A stretch of 64,000 nt of DNA from Dendrophyllia cribrosa. Taxonomy: Eukaryota > Cnidaria > Anthozoa > Scleractinia > Dendrophylliidae. Made by a program: the position numbers and the translations under genes. The stretch covers positions 21,462,458-21,526,457 of the forward strand of contig JAJLRJ010000008.1 of NCBI GenBank assembly GCA_024195265.1. The letters are read 5' to 3'. The notes under the pieces are model-generated. The model was given only the letters and a program-made list of their open reading frames with translations, did no database searches and was not told the origin of the DNA. The stretch's first letter is position 1, and every line of letters begins with the position of its first letter. Shown in pieces: positions 22,801-32,616 of this stretch.

Positions 22801-25793
22801 ACAAATCATATGACGCTAATTACACAATAAAAATAAACCTAATGGGAAAGTGCTAGTGGCAAGGCTGACCGTAGAATGTCACAAGTTTCTCAACCGTCTC
22901 TTTTTACAAACATACAACCCATGAGCCCTAGCGTACTACGCCCTCACCCAGTTCTCCGTTCCGTGTCGGCAAAATATTAATTTATGTCAATACCGATTAT
23001 CACAAATTACATTTTCTGTTAGCTACCTCTTTTGTTGAGCTGGCTTCTTCTTTTCGCTTTCTGGCGGTCAGCGGAAACTCCTTGGGAAAGCCAAACAGCC
23101 AAAGACTCGAAAATGCACCCAGACCTCCAAATATGGCAAACCCTTGCCACCAGTTTTCTTTGAAGAGGGAACTTGAAACGAACCCTGCTGTGGCACCTGG
23201 AAGGAATAATAGATGTTGATTAGCAAGAAATGTATTTTCATTTGCGTTGTGAAGCGCTTGAAAAATTTCACCAGCTCGGTTAAAAAGTATCACAAAACTT
23301 TTACTAATGCTGTTCCCTGGCACATCGTGTATCACACGAGATTTTTTCGCATTCTTACCATATCTGAAAGAATCAGTTGTTTCCGTAAAGAAGACAAATC
23401 TTATGAAAGTAGAAGTGCTGAATACTTCCCACGCCATTACTTTATTGATTGAAATGGCCAAAACGATTGGATGACGTCATAAGACGTCATCCAATCAACA
23501 CAACAAAGGCTGCCTTCCGGGGACTGCTTCATTGTGTGGAAAGCCTGGCTGATCTAGCATAGACAAGACCTGTTTATTTTAGTCAGTGATTTTAGGGCCT
23601 GTTAACAGCCAAGATGTCTTTGTAAACATGCAAGAAAATACTCAAACGATAGACCGCTTTCTAGAATAATTGCAGGCTTGAGTTTTGCGAACAGAGTAAT
23701 GGAGGATGGGGCTTCGACGGCTTTCAGTCATCTTTTTCCAGGCTCGCTAAGTTTATATCGTTGTAAATTATAGCGATTTGTGTAGCCATTGAATGAATTG
23801 AAGTAAAAACGACTCGAAAAGAAAAATCAAAATTTTCGTCGTGGTAGCACATTAACTTGCCTTACCTAATATCGCAATGCCCCACGAAGTCCCGATGTAC
23901 ATAGGTGACACCTTGGAGTTGACGTTTTCATCCATATAAGGAACTCCTAGTGTATACTGTGGAGAGCTACCTATACCTGCTACAACCATACCCAGAATGA
24001 ACAGCGAGTAGATAAGACTGTTGTCACCAGATTGTTGTGATGGGAATATGAAGTGAAGCGAAGTTAAGATAAAGAAGCCCGCCGTCAAAGTGAAAAAGCC
24101 CCAGCCACAAAACACAGGTTTCTTACGCGACCCTCCAAAGAAACTTATGAATGGCGTGACGATCAGCGCGGATATTTCATAACTGCTGCGTATCATTCTC
24201 ATCCTGTTGCTGTTAAAATGAATTTTGGATAAAAGTTTAGCTCTCAAGTGGGAGCATGTGTACTGAGGGGGGATCTCACATATCAATTAAGTAATGCTCC
24301 ACATAAGAACTACTTTACCGTAAACTTCATTGTTCTGCGGCATTGGCTCTTACCCACAGGGAATTTCTTTGATTTCAAGAATAGGGGAGTAGCTGATGGT
24401 TCATAATTATATTTCATTATAAAAATAAAGAAAACCTATTTGCGACAAATAAATTTTAGGAAATGTACGCTCTTAACCAAACAGAATAGCAGAAGACAAT
24501 AGCTTATAATTTCCCTTCTTTGATGAAGTTTCGCAAATACAATTTCTTTTAAAATCTGCATGTTGTGCGATTGGGTCTGAAATTACTTGAAACCTTTAAA
24601 AACTCAAACAAAATGTACCTTGAACCTTAACTTCTTAGCGGTCTTTGAGTATAGGCCAATGAGATCACTAGTTGTAACAATGAAAAAAGATGACATTAAT
24701 TCCATCGTGCATTGCCGTTAGCACTTTCCTTCTTATGCAGATCATTACCTAAAATGGAAGGGCACCCCGAACGGCACCAGAATCAATACTGATCTATAGT
24801 CTTTTTGCCGTGATATATCTTTAACCGGGGGCGTAGCTAGAATTTTCCAAAGGGGGGGGGGGGGGGGGGGGGGGGGGTCACACTGTGTCACACCCCGGGT
24901 ACTTACCAGATTGTCATGTCGACATCCACGCTGTGTTTTACTAAAATTATCTCACAAGGGGGGCGGGGGGGGGGGGGGGGGGGCACGGGCACCCCAGGAC
25001 CCCCCTAGCTACGCCCCTGTAGTAATCCTTTCACTCCGGTCCAGAGTCAATGGAAACAAGTAGCGTAGTTCTAATTTTTGAGTCTGTCGACGAAATCCAG
25101 ACCGATGGTATGACTACTTTTGCATGGTACCATTTGTTTTTCAATATTTTACAAGATAAAAATTTGAGTTTGATTAACATCGGGGATTTGAAGCCCTTCT
25201 CAAATGTTTACGCAAACCGAAGCAGTTCCTGGGTCGGTCTAACAAAGGGTTTCGAATTTTGGGTCAGGTCTAAAATAGGGTACTAGTAAAAATCGCACAT
25301 TTTGGTTGGAAATAAGGAAAGAGTTTTAAAATGTGCGCAGCACAGCCCCACCCAGTTTTTCTGGAAGAACCAACCCCCTTAGCCCTATTGTCTTTTTTAA
25401 GTAAATTACTACACGCCCAACAAATATCTCGGTTTTGTTTGGCGCGCGATCGAATAGTCTGCGCAAATCAAACATACTAGGTAATGGGGACCAGACCGTG
25501 ATCTATCATACTGTCTTACATAAAGTAAAGTGATAAGTCAACTTGCATACAAAGCAACATTATACAGCGGTTTAAAATGTTCTCGAATCTCACCTTGAGA
25601 GTGCAAAGCGTTTCTGTATCGTGCTTTGGATTCCAGGATACATTCCAAAGGCGAGAAAACTTCTTGTGAAATAATAATGACTGAAGAAGAACAGGAACCA
25701 TTTTGGTGTGTTGAGGAATTGCAGCCATCGGGGACGAAATCTAAACCAGCCGTATGACAACCTTCTCTCCTCTTCCGGCGATATGACAGGCAT
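13666..25793 (-). CDS. SLCO: OATP gene A: organic anion transporter polypeptide, nine coding exons
   Basis: Minus-strand exons, 5' to 3': 25594-25793, 23866-24209, 23027-23196, 21769-22012, 19683-19800, 18887-19034, 18606-18775, 14780-14914, 13666-13852. They sum to 1716 bases, 571 residues plus TGA/TAA-type stop, with matching phases at every junction. The product has the OATP layout: YGWFRFRPRWLQFLNTPKWF before TM1, SSYEISALIVTPFISFFGG at TM2, GVPYMDENV before TM5, a degenerate signature (ENWWQGFAIFGG), PKEFPL in the cytoplasmic loop, a cysteine-rich Kazal-like extracellular loop in exon 6 (CNC...C...C...C), SYALGLQQDLRSLFGSIPGP, and a last TM with an acidic tail. OATPs move amphipathic organic anions across the plasma membrane. 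It is about 80 residues shorter than gene B: two extracellular loops are reduced and the D-x-x-W-V-G half of the signature is missing. The start is the first ATG after an in-frame TAG. SLCO is a family name only. Confidence 0.88.
14780..14914 (-). CDS. OATP A exon 8 (TM11)
   Basis: Acceptor CAATAAG, phase 2 in and out, donor ACAAA|GTAAGT. Encodes SAPAGLHSYALGLQQDLRSL and FGSIPGPFI. Confidence 0.84.
15249..15297 (-). ncRNA. Hammerhead-like motif, Penelope left arm
   Basis: Minus strand: GATTCGCT, core CCGACGA, stem II GGGC..GCTC, GAAA, palindromic ACGT, cleavage triplet GTC, then AGC...GAATC closing stem I. The core has C where U4 of CUGANGA is expected, so activity is uncertain. Confidence 0.45.
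15388..15980 (-). pseudogene. Penelope-like GIY-YIG endonuclease, C-terminal fragment
   Basis: Open frame ending TLKPHGINERFSFN. It has a cysteine-rich stretch (CTRTRCNTCP) and then the nuclease core VIYCITCTFCKKIYIGETGR with R-x-x-x-R-x-x-E-H (LGDRFREHLRD), as in endonuclease-bearing Penelope-like elements, where the enzyme nicks the target DNA. The frame continues past the spacer into the inverted arm, giving a chimeric N-terminus. No reverse transcriptase remains. Confidence 0.8.
15986..16234 (+). pseudogene. Inverted second copy of the GIY-YIG C terminus
   Basis: The right arm encodes, on the plus strand, the same LGDRFREHLRD ... GINERFSFN end as the left arm on the minus strand. It starts within the nuclease domain, so it is only a fragment. 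Confidence 0.78.
16325..16373 (+). ncRNA. Hammerhead-like motif, Penelope right arm
   Basis: Mirror copy of the left-arm motif with the same U4-to-C change, predicted cleavage after GTC at 16360. Confidence 0.45.
16632..16976. mobile_element. Inverted-repeat element with 11 bp target duplication
   Basis: Ends carry GCCTAAAGAATACC in inverted orientation, continuing through GTTCAGAAGGACGTCGGACA. CCCTTTCAATA flanks both ends exactly (16621-16631, 16977-16987); 9-11 bp duplications suit a Mutator-like target. The interior holds a tRNA-like sequence. Confidence 0.75.
16771..16860 (+). repeat. tRNA-like (SINE-like) segment with Pol III boxes
   Basis: A-box TGGTATAGTGG (16785-16795) and B-box GGTTCAATCC (16836-16845) are followed by a T run near 16866. 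The cloverleaf is poor, so this is a tRNA-derived repeat rather than a tRNA gene. Confidence 0.55.
17119..17368. mobile_element. MITE with CCCCATTCACACCAAC ends
   Basis: Arms pair over about 45 bases (CCCCATTCACACCAACGCTT / CCGTTGGTGTGAATGGGG), 250 bp in total. Confidence 0.75.
17375..17511 (+). mobile_element. Retroposon 3' tail
   Basis: Ends in AATAAAGTCATTATTATTAT, the usual (ATT)n tail of non-LTR retroposons. A similar tail with (TTG)n is at 37265-37335. Confidence 0.4.
18606..18775 (-). CDS. OATP A exon 7 (loop end, TM10)
   Basis: Acceptor TTTCGCAG, phase 0 in and 2 out, donor TAAG|GTATTT. Encodes NSTFYKNCKYVEF and a hydrophobic span ending FLNDTATVIVTLR, matching FLNDTPAFIVTLR of gene B. 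Confidence 0.85.
18887..19034 (-). CDS. OATP A exon 6 (Kazal-like loop)
   Basis: Acceptor GTCACAG, phase 2 in and 0 out, donor AAG|GTAGGT. Cysteine-rich loop: CNCTEMTPISAVC...C...C. The PVCG and TYFSPCHAGC motifs kept in gene B have diverged here. Confidence 0.84.
19391..19660. mobile_element. MITE family 'AGCGGTTTTCA', copy 1
   Basis: Ends AGAGCGGTTTTCAATTGAGT and CACAATTGAAAATCGCT; interior has CCAATCA/TGATTGG boxes and GGCGC...GCGGGAAAACG. Other copies: 33722-33992, 42032-42321 and a left-truncated one at 60410-60664. Confidence 0.7.
19683..19800 (-). CDS. OATP A exon 5 (TM9)
   Basis: Acceptor TTTTCTAG, phase 1 in and 2 out, donor CTTT|GTAAGT. Encodes GAYINKRLNLNQTGAAKMCF and TM9; 12 codons shorter than gene B exon 5. 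Confidence 0.82.
19867..20998. mobile_element. Fold-back element, long palindrome
   Basis: Outer ends TTAAAGTGCACCTAACCCC and GGGGGTTAGCTGCACTTTGA. Inside, arms at about 19975-20283 and 20349-20660 are near-perfect inverted copies around a 66 bp spacer. Short matching frames in the two arms are just mirror images. Confidence 0.8.
21769..22012 (-). CDS. OATP A exon 4 (TM7-TM8)
   Basis: Acceptor CTTTTCAG, phase 0 in and 1 out, donor ATTG|GTAGGT. Encodes LPKATKLVFSRLPFVF through AAFLGNMI. Confidence 0.85.
22209..22333. mobile_element. 125 bp hAT-like MITE, copy 1
   Basis: Ends GGGTGTTTCTTGG and CCAAGAAACTGCC, flanked by a perfect 8 bp duplication GAGATCCT (22201-22208, 22334-22341). Same family at 34658, 35339 and 62779. 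Confidence 0.8.
23027..23196 (-). CDS. OATP A exon 3 (shortened signature exon)
   Basis: Acceptor TTCCAG, phase 1 in and 0 out, donor GAG|GTAGCT. Encodes GATAGFVSSSLFKENWWQGF and the PKEFPL loop. It is 22 codons shorter than its gene B counterpart; the missing part is the loop and first half of the OATP signature. Confidence 0.83.
23465..23496. repeat. 14 bp perfect hairpin
   Basis: GATTGGATGACGTC, four-base loop, GACGTCATCCAATC, in the intron between OATP A exons 3 and 2. Each arm contains a CRE-like TGACGTC. Confidence 0.6.
23866..24209 (-). CDS. OATP A exon 2 (TM2-TM5)
   Basis: Acceptor TTAACAG, phase 2 in and phase 1 out, donor TTAG|GTAAGG. Encodes the stretch from NRMRMIRSSYEIS to MYIGTSWGIAIL. 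In gene B the same stretch is split over two exons and is 36 codons longer. Confidence 0.85.
24291..24748. mobile_element. TTAA-targeting element, copy 1
   Basis: Starts GTAATGCTCCACATAAG after TTAA and ends CTTATGCAGATCATTAC before CTAA (a decayed TTAA). Homologous to 60905-61357, where the TTAA duplication is intact. Confidence 0.7.
24826..25018. mobile_element. hAT-like MITE with GGGGCGTAGCTAG ends
   Basis: Ends GGGGGCGTAGCTAG and CTAGCTACGCCCCTG with two long G tracts inside (about 24853-24887 and 24966-24983). Confidence 0.6.
25594..25793 (-). CDS. OATP A exon 1 (N terminus, TM1)
   Basis: 66 codons plus two bases; starts MPVISPEEERRLSYGW. Donor CAAG|GTGAGA. The ATG is preceded in frame by TAG three codons upstream; an acceptor-like TTTTAAATAG there may mark a 5'UTR intron. 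Confidence 0.85.
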
Positions 25794-25918
25794 GCTGGCG
25801 TCCTATTTAAAATTAAATTCATGCGTCTAGGCTCGATTTCCGCCACTCACTCGGGCGGGCTCATTCACAGAAAAGGCTGATAATCGAGTCTACATGGCAC
25901 TCAACGTCGTCTACCGGA

Positions 25919-26005
25919 AGGGGGGCGGGGGAGTGGGGGGGGGGGGGGGGGAGGAGGGGCGAAGGAGGGGGGGGGGAGGCGGGCTGGGGGGGGGGGGAGG
26001 TACTC
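25919..26005. repeat. G-rich tract
   Basis: Imperfect poly-G with GGTACTCC at its right edge, like the ends of the poly-G/C-terminated elements. Lies just upstream of OATP A exon 1. Confidence 0.6.
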
Positions 26006-26276
26006 CTTATAATGCAGAGGAGTCGAGGAGGTTCCGCCCCAAAGTAGTACCTTTTCCAGGGTGGGGTATTAATCACTATAGCCAATACACTTGAACCTAA
26101 TGGAATGAACAGACGCGACGAAATTTCATCTTCCACATATTTATTGTTATTATCATTACTAGCCGTTTCTAGTTTTCAACCGTTACTTGTTTATTAGCCT
26201 ATCGTGTGTTAGCATTTTATCTTAGCCCTTTTTAAATATTGTAACCGTTCGTTTCCATCTTCACTTAGCTTTCCTA

Positions 26277-26318
26277 GCCCCTAATGAAGGTTAGTTTTGT
26301 CTAACCGAAATATCGGGC
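26277..26318 (+). ncRNA. Decayed hammerhead ribozyme motif
   Basis: GCCC, core CTAATGA, stem II GGTTAG-TTTTGT-CTAACC, GAAA, palindromic ATAT, cleavage triplet ATC, GGGC. Stems I and II pair perfectly; the core differs from CUGAUGA only at G5 (A here), which should abolish cleavage. Confidence 0.55.
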
Positions 26319-26344
26319 ATATATTATTAAAAGAAATCGAACGA

Positions 26345-28440
26345 ATTTACTGTCTGATCAGCCTTGCATGTTAAAGTTTTTTTATTTAGTTCATTGCTGA
26401 TCCTGATCTGCTCAAAGATCCAGCTACATTTTGCTACTGTTTGTTCAAGTGGTCCTTGCAGTTTTACAGAAGTTATTAGGGTTTAGAGTAGCATGTAGAT
26501 TTTAGAAAAGCAAGCAAAATGCTAATATTTCTCCGAACATAAAGAAACAAAAAGTAAAGAAAGGAAACAAATGAAAAACAAAACAAAAACACGTGCACGT
26601 GAACAGTTGCGAATACATAAACTTATATATATAGCCGCTGATAGCAATTTCACTACAACGTTTACAAAATCATTTGTCAGTGTGTAAACCTATATGATAA
26701 TCTCGAGATTACCTAAATGACACTCGTGAAAATTATCGATGCTAAAAGCACATACGTTATTTCTGTGGAACGTTACTGTCCTTTTAAGCTCCCTAAATAT
26801 CGGACTAAAACGCACAGTAAGATAACACAGTAACGTGCCTATCACGTCCTATCATAGCAAACACTGTTCCGTTTGCGACTCGACAGTTCAGAATAAAAGA
26901 AATTATTGAGAATGTTTAAAGAAATGTCTCTCTCGGTGGAGTACGTCGACTCTTCGTAAGCCGGAATATTGTGACGTCAGAAATTTTCTGCAAATACACT
27001 GGATCCGAATGTTGAACGGAAAGACATGGCCAGTTGGGAGAGATGATGAACTTTTAATAGTGCAAATCGTGTAATAAAAGGTTAAATTCTTCTGTACAGA
27101 CAAAGGTTTTACTTAATCATCAACCTTACTTTTTATAACTGGAGACAGAATTATCAGAATTTGGCAGTGTTTGGGTTTCAAAGTAAGAGACACTGACGTT
27201 GCGGAAACGTGGCGGAAATTAATGCTCTCAGAAATTCTAAAATACCCTGGGCGGGTACCTGAAATTACCGTGTGCTTATTTCTTATAAAAAGGCAATTCA
27301 AGATAGCATATTAGATTCAGCATTCAGAGCCAGCTAGCGCCGCGGAAATTAGCACTCTATCAAGGAAGGTGGCGGAAATAACTCTCTTACCGGCTTATCC
27401 CCTTCGCTCCTCTTTAAGAATAGGACGAAATTAAACCCCCTGAAATTAACGCAACTAAATTTAACACGCATTGTCAGTCTGAAAATCGAATGAAAAGGTA
27501 GTGCACGATAGCTTGAATGGTTTAAACACAGCATTTCATCATCATGGATGCGTTGCATTTTTTGACTTAGTCAGCTTAAATATGAATAATGGGTTATTAC
27601 TCGTAAATAACTCCCATCCTAACAGAGTCTACGTTTTCATAGTACTCTACATTATATTTTTCTTTCGTCTAATAGTTTTCATGTCCTCACCAGAAGTCAG
27701 TTTTTCTTTTGTTGAACTTATCACTGAAAAACACACTCTGACTAGGAAGACATGTGAGACGGTTCTGACACTATGGTATCGAAGGCTTTAACGATTTCTG
27801 GCTTGTTTCCGCCGTCAACCGACAGATCTTCAAATCGGTACGTTTTAATAGATACACCAGGATTACATGCAATCTAGTACAAACCTTTATAATGAAAGGG
27901 AGATAGATATCTTTCTGCTACCAGTGATGATCCCTGTTCGGCGAATGGTTTTTGTGTATCCAGGCCACTTCAGTTTATTCAGTTTTAACTAAGACCACGG
28001 CCTTTTCTTCAAGTCTTCATGGTTCAAGACTCTGTCTTGAGCATTATATGTCTGTGGACTGACTATATATATATGCATACATTATTTCCTGTCTTCTAAT
28101 TAGCTCCCCCTCTAGCATCGAAAAATAAACAAATAAGCCCACCCCCCCTCTATAAGCCCCTCCCATCCGACATCTACACTGAAAAACACATTCCAGAGTA
28201 CAACAGTAAGACCAATAAGCTTTATTTGCATGACCATAAAGGTTAATGGTCAAAACTATTGTACTCGGACAGGACCCACCATTTTACAAAAAGACTGGTG
28301 GTCTCTTTATGTACCCCCTCTCCCACACGTAAAAAGATGTTGTCTTGTTGGTATAGCCCCCATTCTATCAGGAGTAGAAACTGACAGAAAGATTCAAATC
28401 TTGCCCGATAGCATCTATGAACCTTAAAGGATTTCTTGCT
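26345..28440. other. Intergenic region without recognised genes
   Basis: Between OATP genes A and B. No exon with a known domain was found. A 38 bp segment at 28204-28241 (GACCAATAAGCTTTATTTGC) recurs at 28909-28946. Confidence 0.4.
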
Positions 28441-28473
28441 TCTGGATTCAGCATTCAATAACAGCATCAGTAA

Positions 28474-28905
28474 CCCGGGGGGTGTACTCCCTTATATGAC
28501 CTATACGGGGACGTGCCGCTGGACAGGGTATGGTTTTTGGCATTTTTGTCCTGAACAGGGTATATAATTTAACGTGAGTCTGTCCTAAACAGGGTCTGAA
28601 TCTGTCCTAAACAGGGTATGGTTCCAGTTACTTTAGCGCTTGTGGCGACTTACCTTGTCGTGATTAGTATATTCATGCGAAGGCGAAGTCGTTTTCTTTT
28701 CAAAGGATCCGTCTACCATTTTTTAAAGCTCAGATCAATAACCACGCTCGAGGCGTGTCCTAGACAGGGTCCTAAAATAGAGGGTGTTGTCCTACACAGG
28801 GTAGGTATTTTCGTTTATTTTTGTCCTAAACAGGATCAGGGTCTCAGACCCTCAGCGGCACCCCTATACCCAAATATTGGTCAAGTACCCCCCCCCCCCC
28901 CCGGG
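28474..28905. mobile_element. Poly-G/C-ended element 1
   Basis: Starts CCCGGGGGGTGTACTCCC, ends TACCC + C run + GGG, and is flanked by a perfect 8 bp duplication ATCAGTAA (28466-28473, 28906-28913). The interior repeats a unit like GTCCTAAACAGGGTATG. Confidence 0.78.
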
Positions 28906-28949
28906 ATCAGTAAGACCAATAAGCTTTATTTGCATGACCATAAATCGTT

Positions 28950-29960
28950 ACAGCATTGTAACAGCGTTAACTTTTTTCTGTACTGTCAATAAACAGTGAT
29001 TTTTGACACCTTTTGACACATTTTTGGCAACATGTCCAACAATTTTTGGCTGAACATAAACAAATACAGAATTTAATAGTGAAATGCAGAGTGTTTTGTT
29101 TTTCTGCCTGTCGCTCCAAAAACACTCTATTCTTTAAAAATATCGATCTCCACACACTAAAATATAACTCCAGACACTTTATATTTGAAGCGATAAGCAA
29201 GGTTTCGAATGAGAAAAACAAATCTAAATATCATTGCGCCACGTTCTCACTAACCAAAACCGACGCGTACTATTTACCAATCATTTTACCTCGATTCTTC
29301 ACCTCTAGCTTCATTCTGGCGATCAAAATCACTTTTCTTAGCACCAGAAATTCCTTCTGAATCGTTTGCTGTCGTTTCTGGGTCGTTTGTGGTCATCCAA
29401 CTCCTCCTCCTGTTGAGTTCGCGGTCTCTATAAACAGATTACAGTGGGTTCAAGTGTTCTGGCTTCAAAAGAAACTCAATACGTAAGGTCTGGGAAGACA
29501 ATTCGTCCGTCTATTTACGGAGACCGTCCGGTTTCCGATGATTCAACGAGATTTTCTTGCACCTGACGTGAGGACACCCCAGTTTCGTACGCGGACCTTT
29601 CGCATGAAAAGACAGTTTTTACTGACAAAAAACTACAAATACCTTCAAATAAAAAAGTTGTACTGTTTTCAATCTTCCTCGATCTTGTCAACCTTTGATT
29701 CTCTGCGCCACTCTGCGGGTGCATACCAAGCTAGCGCGATAGGATTGCCTATAATCGCGTGACCTACCGGGACAGAATCGTCAAAAATATAGGCTAGCGT
29801 GGCCTAGTGATGGTGACAGAATCACCCGAAATAGCTTGTCCTAACATGAATCTGCTTAGGATAAAATTTCAGTTAAATATCAGTCATTGTAGCTGAAGTT
29901 GTCATTGTCATTGTCCCTTGGCCACCGTCCCTCTTTGGTGACTAACAGGGTTGGAATGTA
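28950..29960. other. Intergenic region without recognised genes
   Basis: Both strands carry short frames around 28967-29360, with no recognisable domain, splice structure or similarity between copies. Confidence 0.35.
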
Positions 29961-29961
29961 C

Positions 29962-30263
29962 TTAACCCTTTGATTCCCAGAGTCAATTATGGAGACATGT
30001 AATGTAGTTCTAACTTTTGAGCCTGTTGACGAAATCCTATGGTGTGACCATTCAAATGAAACCTCTTCAGCAGTACTTTTGCATGGTACCATTTCTTCTA
30101 ACTTTTGAGCCTGTTGACGAAATCCTATGGTGTGACCATTCAAATTAAACCTCTTCAGTAGTACTTTTGCATGGTACCATTTGTTTTCCAATATTTTACA
30201 AAATGAAATTTGGGATTTTTCCTGAATTTTGATGGTGGGCACTCTTGGGAGTTGAAGGGTTAA
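29962..30263. mobile_element. TTAACCCTTT-ended MITE with internal tandem duplication
   Basis: Ends TTAACCCTTTGATTCCCAGA and CTCTTGGGAGTTGAAGGGTT. An 88 bp unit (30011-30098) is repeated at 30099-30186. Confidence 0.7.
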
Positions 30264-30618
30264 ATGCACTTATGGACCGAATTATATATGAATATTATAC
30301 AATGAACTGAATACTACGCGCTCTTTGATTGGTCGTTGCCGATGATCTATCAGAGTACAGACGTACGGCTGACGTCATAGAAAAATTGTTTGCTTTGTTT
30401 TGTCCAACATGGCGCACAATTTTGAAAATGTTTGCGAGCCTCGAAAAATGTTTAGCAGGAGCTGTTACAATGTAACGAGCAAGAAAAAGAAGAAACCAAG
30501 ACGAAAAGTGTTCTTGGCCACTTGAAAAATACCTAAACTAGAACAAATCTTCGAACAGTCGAGCGCTACAAGGCAAGTTCGTAATTTTACTCTTTTACTT
30601 TTCTGTTCATTGTATAAA

Positions 30619-30801
30619 ACCAATAGATTCCATTTTGCCGTGTGTCTGTTCAGTTATAGATCACAGAAGACGTCAAAATGTGGTAAGAACATCAGTGACA
30701 CACTCGCCTGCGGCTCGTGTGCCACTTTTTTGTTCTTACCACATTTTGACGTCATCTGTGATCTATAACTGAACAGACACACGGTCAAATGGAATCTATT
30801 T
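30619..30801. mobile_element. Inverted-repeat element
   Basis: Arms of about 70 bases (CAGTTATAGATCACAGAAGA / GTCATCTGTGATCTATAACT) around a 40 bp spacer. Confidence 0.7.
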
Positions 30802-30839
30802 GTTAATTCTATTTTCGTGAACTCAGTTGCTTGTACAGT

Positions 30840-30965
30840 TGAACATTGTCTCTGGCTTGTAGCATTAACTCGGCAAGACCTCAGTACAGCTTGAAATTGA
30901 TCATGGCAAGTACACTCCTTGAACTTTACATACTCGGTGTACAATTTTATTTCTTAATCAAAATG
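30840..30965 (-). repeat. Dispersed segment shared with 55358-55475
   Basis: Includes GCAAGACCTCAGTACAGCTT and GAAATTGATCATG. On the minus strand both copies read TEYVKxKxCTCHDQFQAVLR. Unrecognised; possibly a transposon ORF fragment. Confidence 0.5.
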
Positions 30966-31791
30966 GTCATCTATTATTTCGTGGCGTACATGGAAACTAC
31001 AAACTTGGACATTTCAAATGAAAAATTAATACCCCCCTCCCCCCCAGTTCAGTGATGGGAAAATGGCGCGTTTTGGTTTTCGCGTGAATCCATCATTTAA
31101 TTGGGGGGAGGGGAGGGGAGGGGTTATTTCTCTTTTTATTCCGTCCGAGGGTCGCGGGGGATACCTGTCCATGAATAAATTCACAAGGCAAAATTTTAGT
31201 AGGGGTGTCACTTTGAAAAACGTTATATCGTGAATGTTTGAAAGCCGATTTCGCTAAAAGTTAACAGAGATATTGGCGAATAATGGAAGTGTGTAAGGAT
31301 TGTTTTTTATTGAAGGGATCGCACTTTGCGGCAATGCTGTAAGCCACTAAAGTTATCCTTTTTTAAAACGTGGTTTTGTGTCCAAGTTTGCTCCTCGAGA
31401 AGAACACAAAGCAAGTTGATTTCTCCACTCACTGATCCGTCAAAACGTCTATTGTGTCATATCTGACTCCGATTTTTTGATTCCAACTTTAATTAAAAGT
31501 TATTAGCTTTTAAAGGTGTAAAATTGTCCATGTTAGAATTGGAAGCCTCATATATATCTTTCCTTTGAAAGCCTATTTAAAAATTTTGAGTCAGATATAA
31601 CAATCTACAATACACCTAGTTTGCCTCCCTGCAGTGTCAACTCATGAAATTCTCTATCCGCGCTGAATTCTTGGACACAAAATTGCTTGTTTTTACGCTT
31701 CCGAAGGCCTTCCCGAGCAAACACGAATGCATAAAACATATATTTATGGTAATTTTGCTAATTTGCACTACGCAGCTCTTACAAGGTCTTC

Positions 31792-31905
31792 TCTGATTTG
31801 CTGAGAAAACAATAGAACAAACAACACAACAATGGACCCTAGTCCTGAAAACACTAGAGCTGCCTGAGACCCAGGTCCAATGAAATTAGAGGTTGTTAAG
31901 AGCTG
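31792..31905 (-). repeat. Conserved block downstream of OATP B (partner 12528-12635)
   Basis: The minus strand has an open frame (31768-31956) reading GLGSIVVLFVLLFSQQIRED with one membrane-like segment. The plus strand has a short inverted repeat ACGCAGCTCTTA / TAAGAGCTGCGT at its ends, so a small transposon is as likely as an exon. Confidence 0.45.
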
Positions 31906-32390
31906 CGTGGTATCTGCAGAAGGGTGTATGCCCCGAACCCGAGTCGTTTGCTTCATAACTAATACCCATATCCACTACACCAGCGAGGGCTAGCTGACAG
32001 GAACTGTAATTTTTAACATATTTATAGAGTTACCCATAAACATAAATGAAAGCCAACCGTTTTCAAATCACTGCTTAACCCTAAACACTGCAGATCAGTG
32101 CTAAACTGGAGCTCTTTTCTGTCAGTTCTATGTCTAATATTGAAATGGGGTTCTGTTCTCGCGTACGCCAGTAATATAAAGACTACTACTGTTAGGTAAA
32201 AAGGGCCTATTTTACTCGCTTGCATGCGGTAATTTGATGTTAATTGGTGCCGCGTATATGCGGTTAATTATATGCGAATCAGGTGGCGCTCGCCCGTCAG
32301 AGGAGGAGAACGCCTGGGGACTAGGCTACTTATTTCTACAAATGAAGACATGCACGTGCGTTCGCTATTCTAACTTGATGATATGTCATT

Positions 32391-32616
32391 TCAAATTGCT
32401 GTTTCGTGGCAAACAACGGGAGAGTCCTTGTCAATGAGGCCTGTGGAGTCGATTTTCTCACTGGTCTTTTTGTTTCTTTCTTCAAGGCGTCGGCAAAATA
32501 ACCACGAGAGACCGAAACATATCGCGGTGATCAGTTTACACGTTAACGACACTCCCAGCACCACTTTCGCCAGTCCACTGTGGTCGTATTCCAAACAGAA
32601 ACCCTTTCCACCGCAC
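32391..32616 (-). CDS. OATP B exon 9 (TM12, C terminus)
   Basis: Acceptor CTTTTCAG, phase 2 in. Encodes KCGGKGFCLEYDHSGLAKVV, TM12 and a charged tail to a stop at 32391-32393. Confidence 0.87.

Noticed and set aside
28618..28992. 124-codon plus-strand frame
   Set aside because: Runs through poly-G/C-ended element 1 and across its target duplication.
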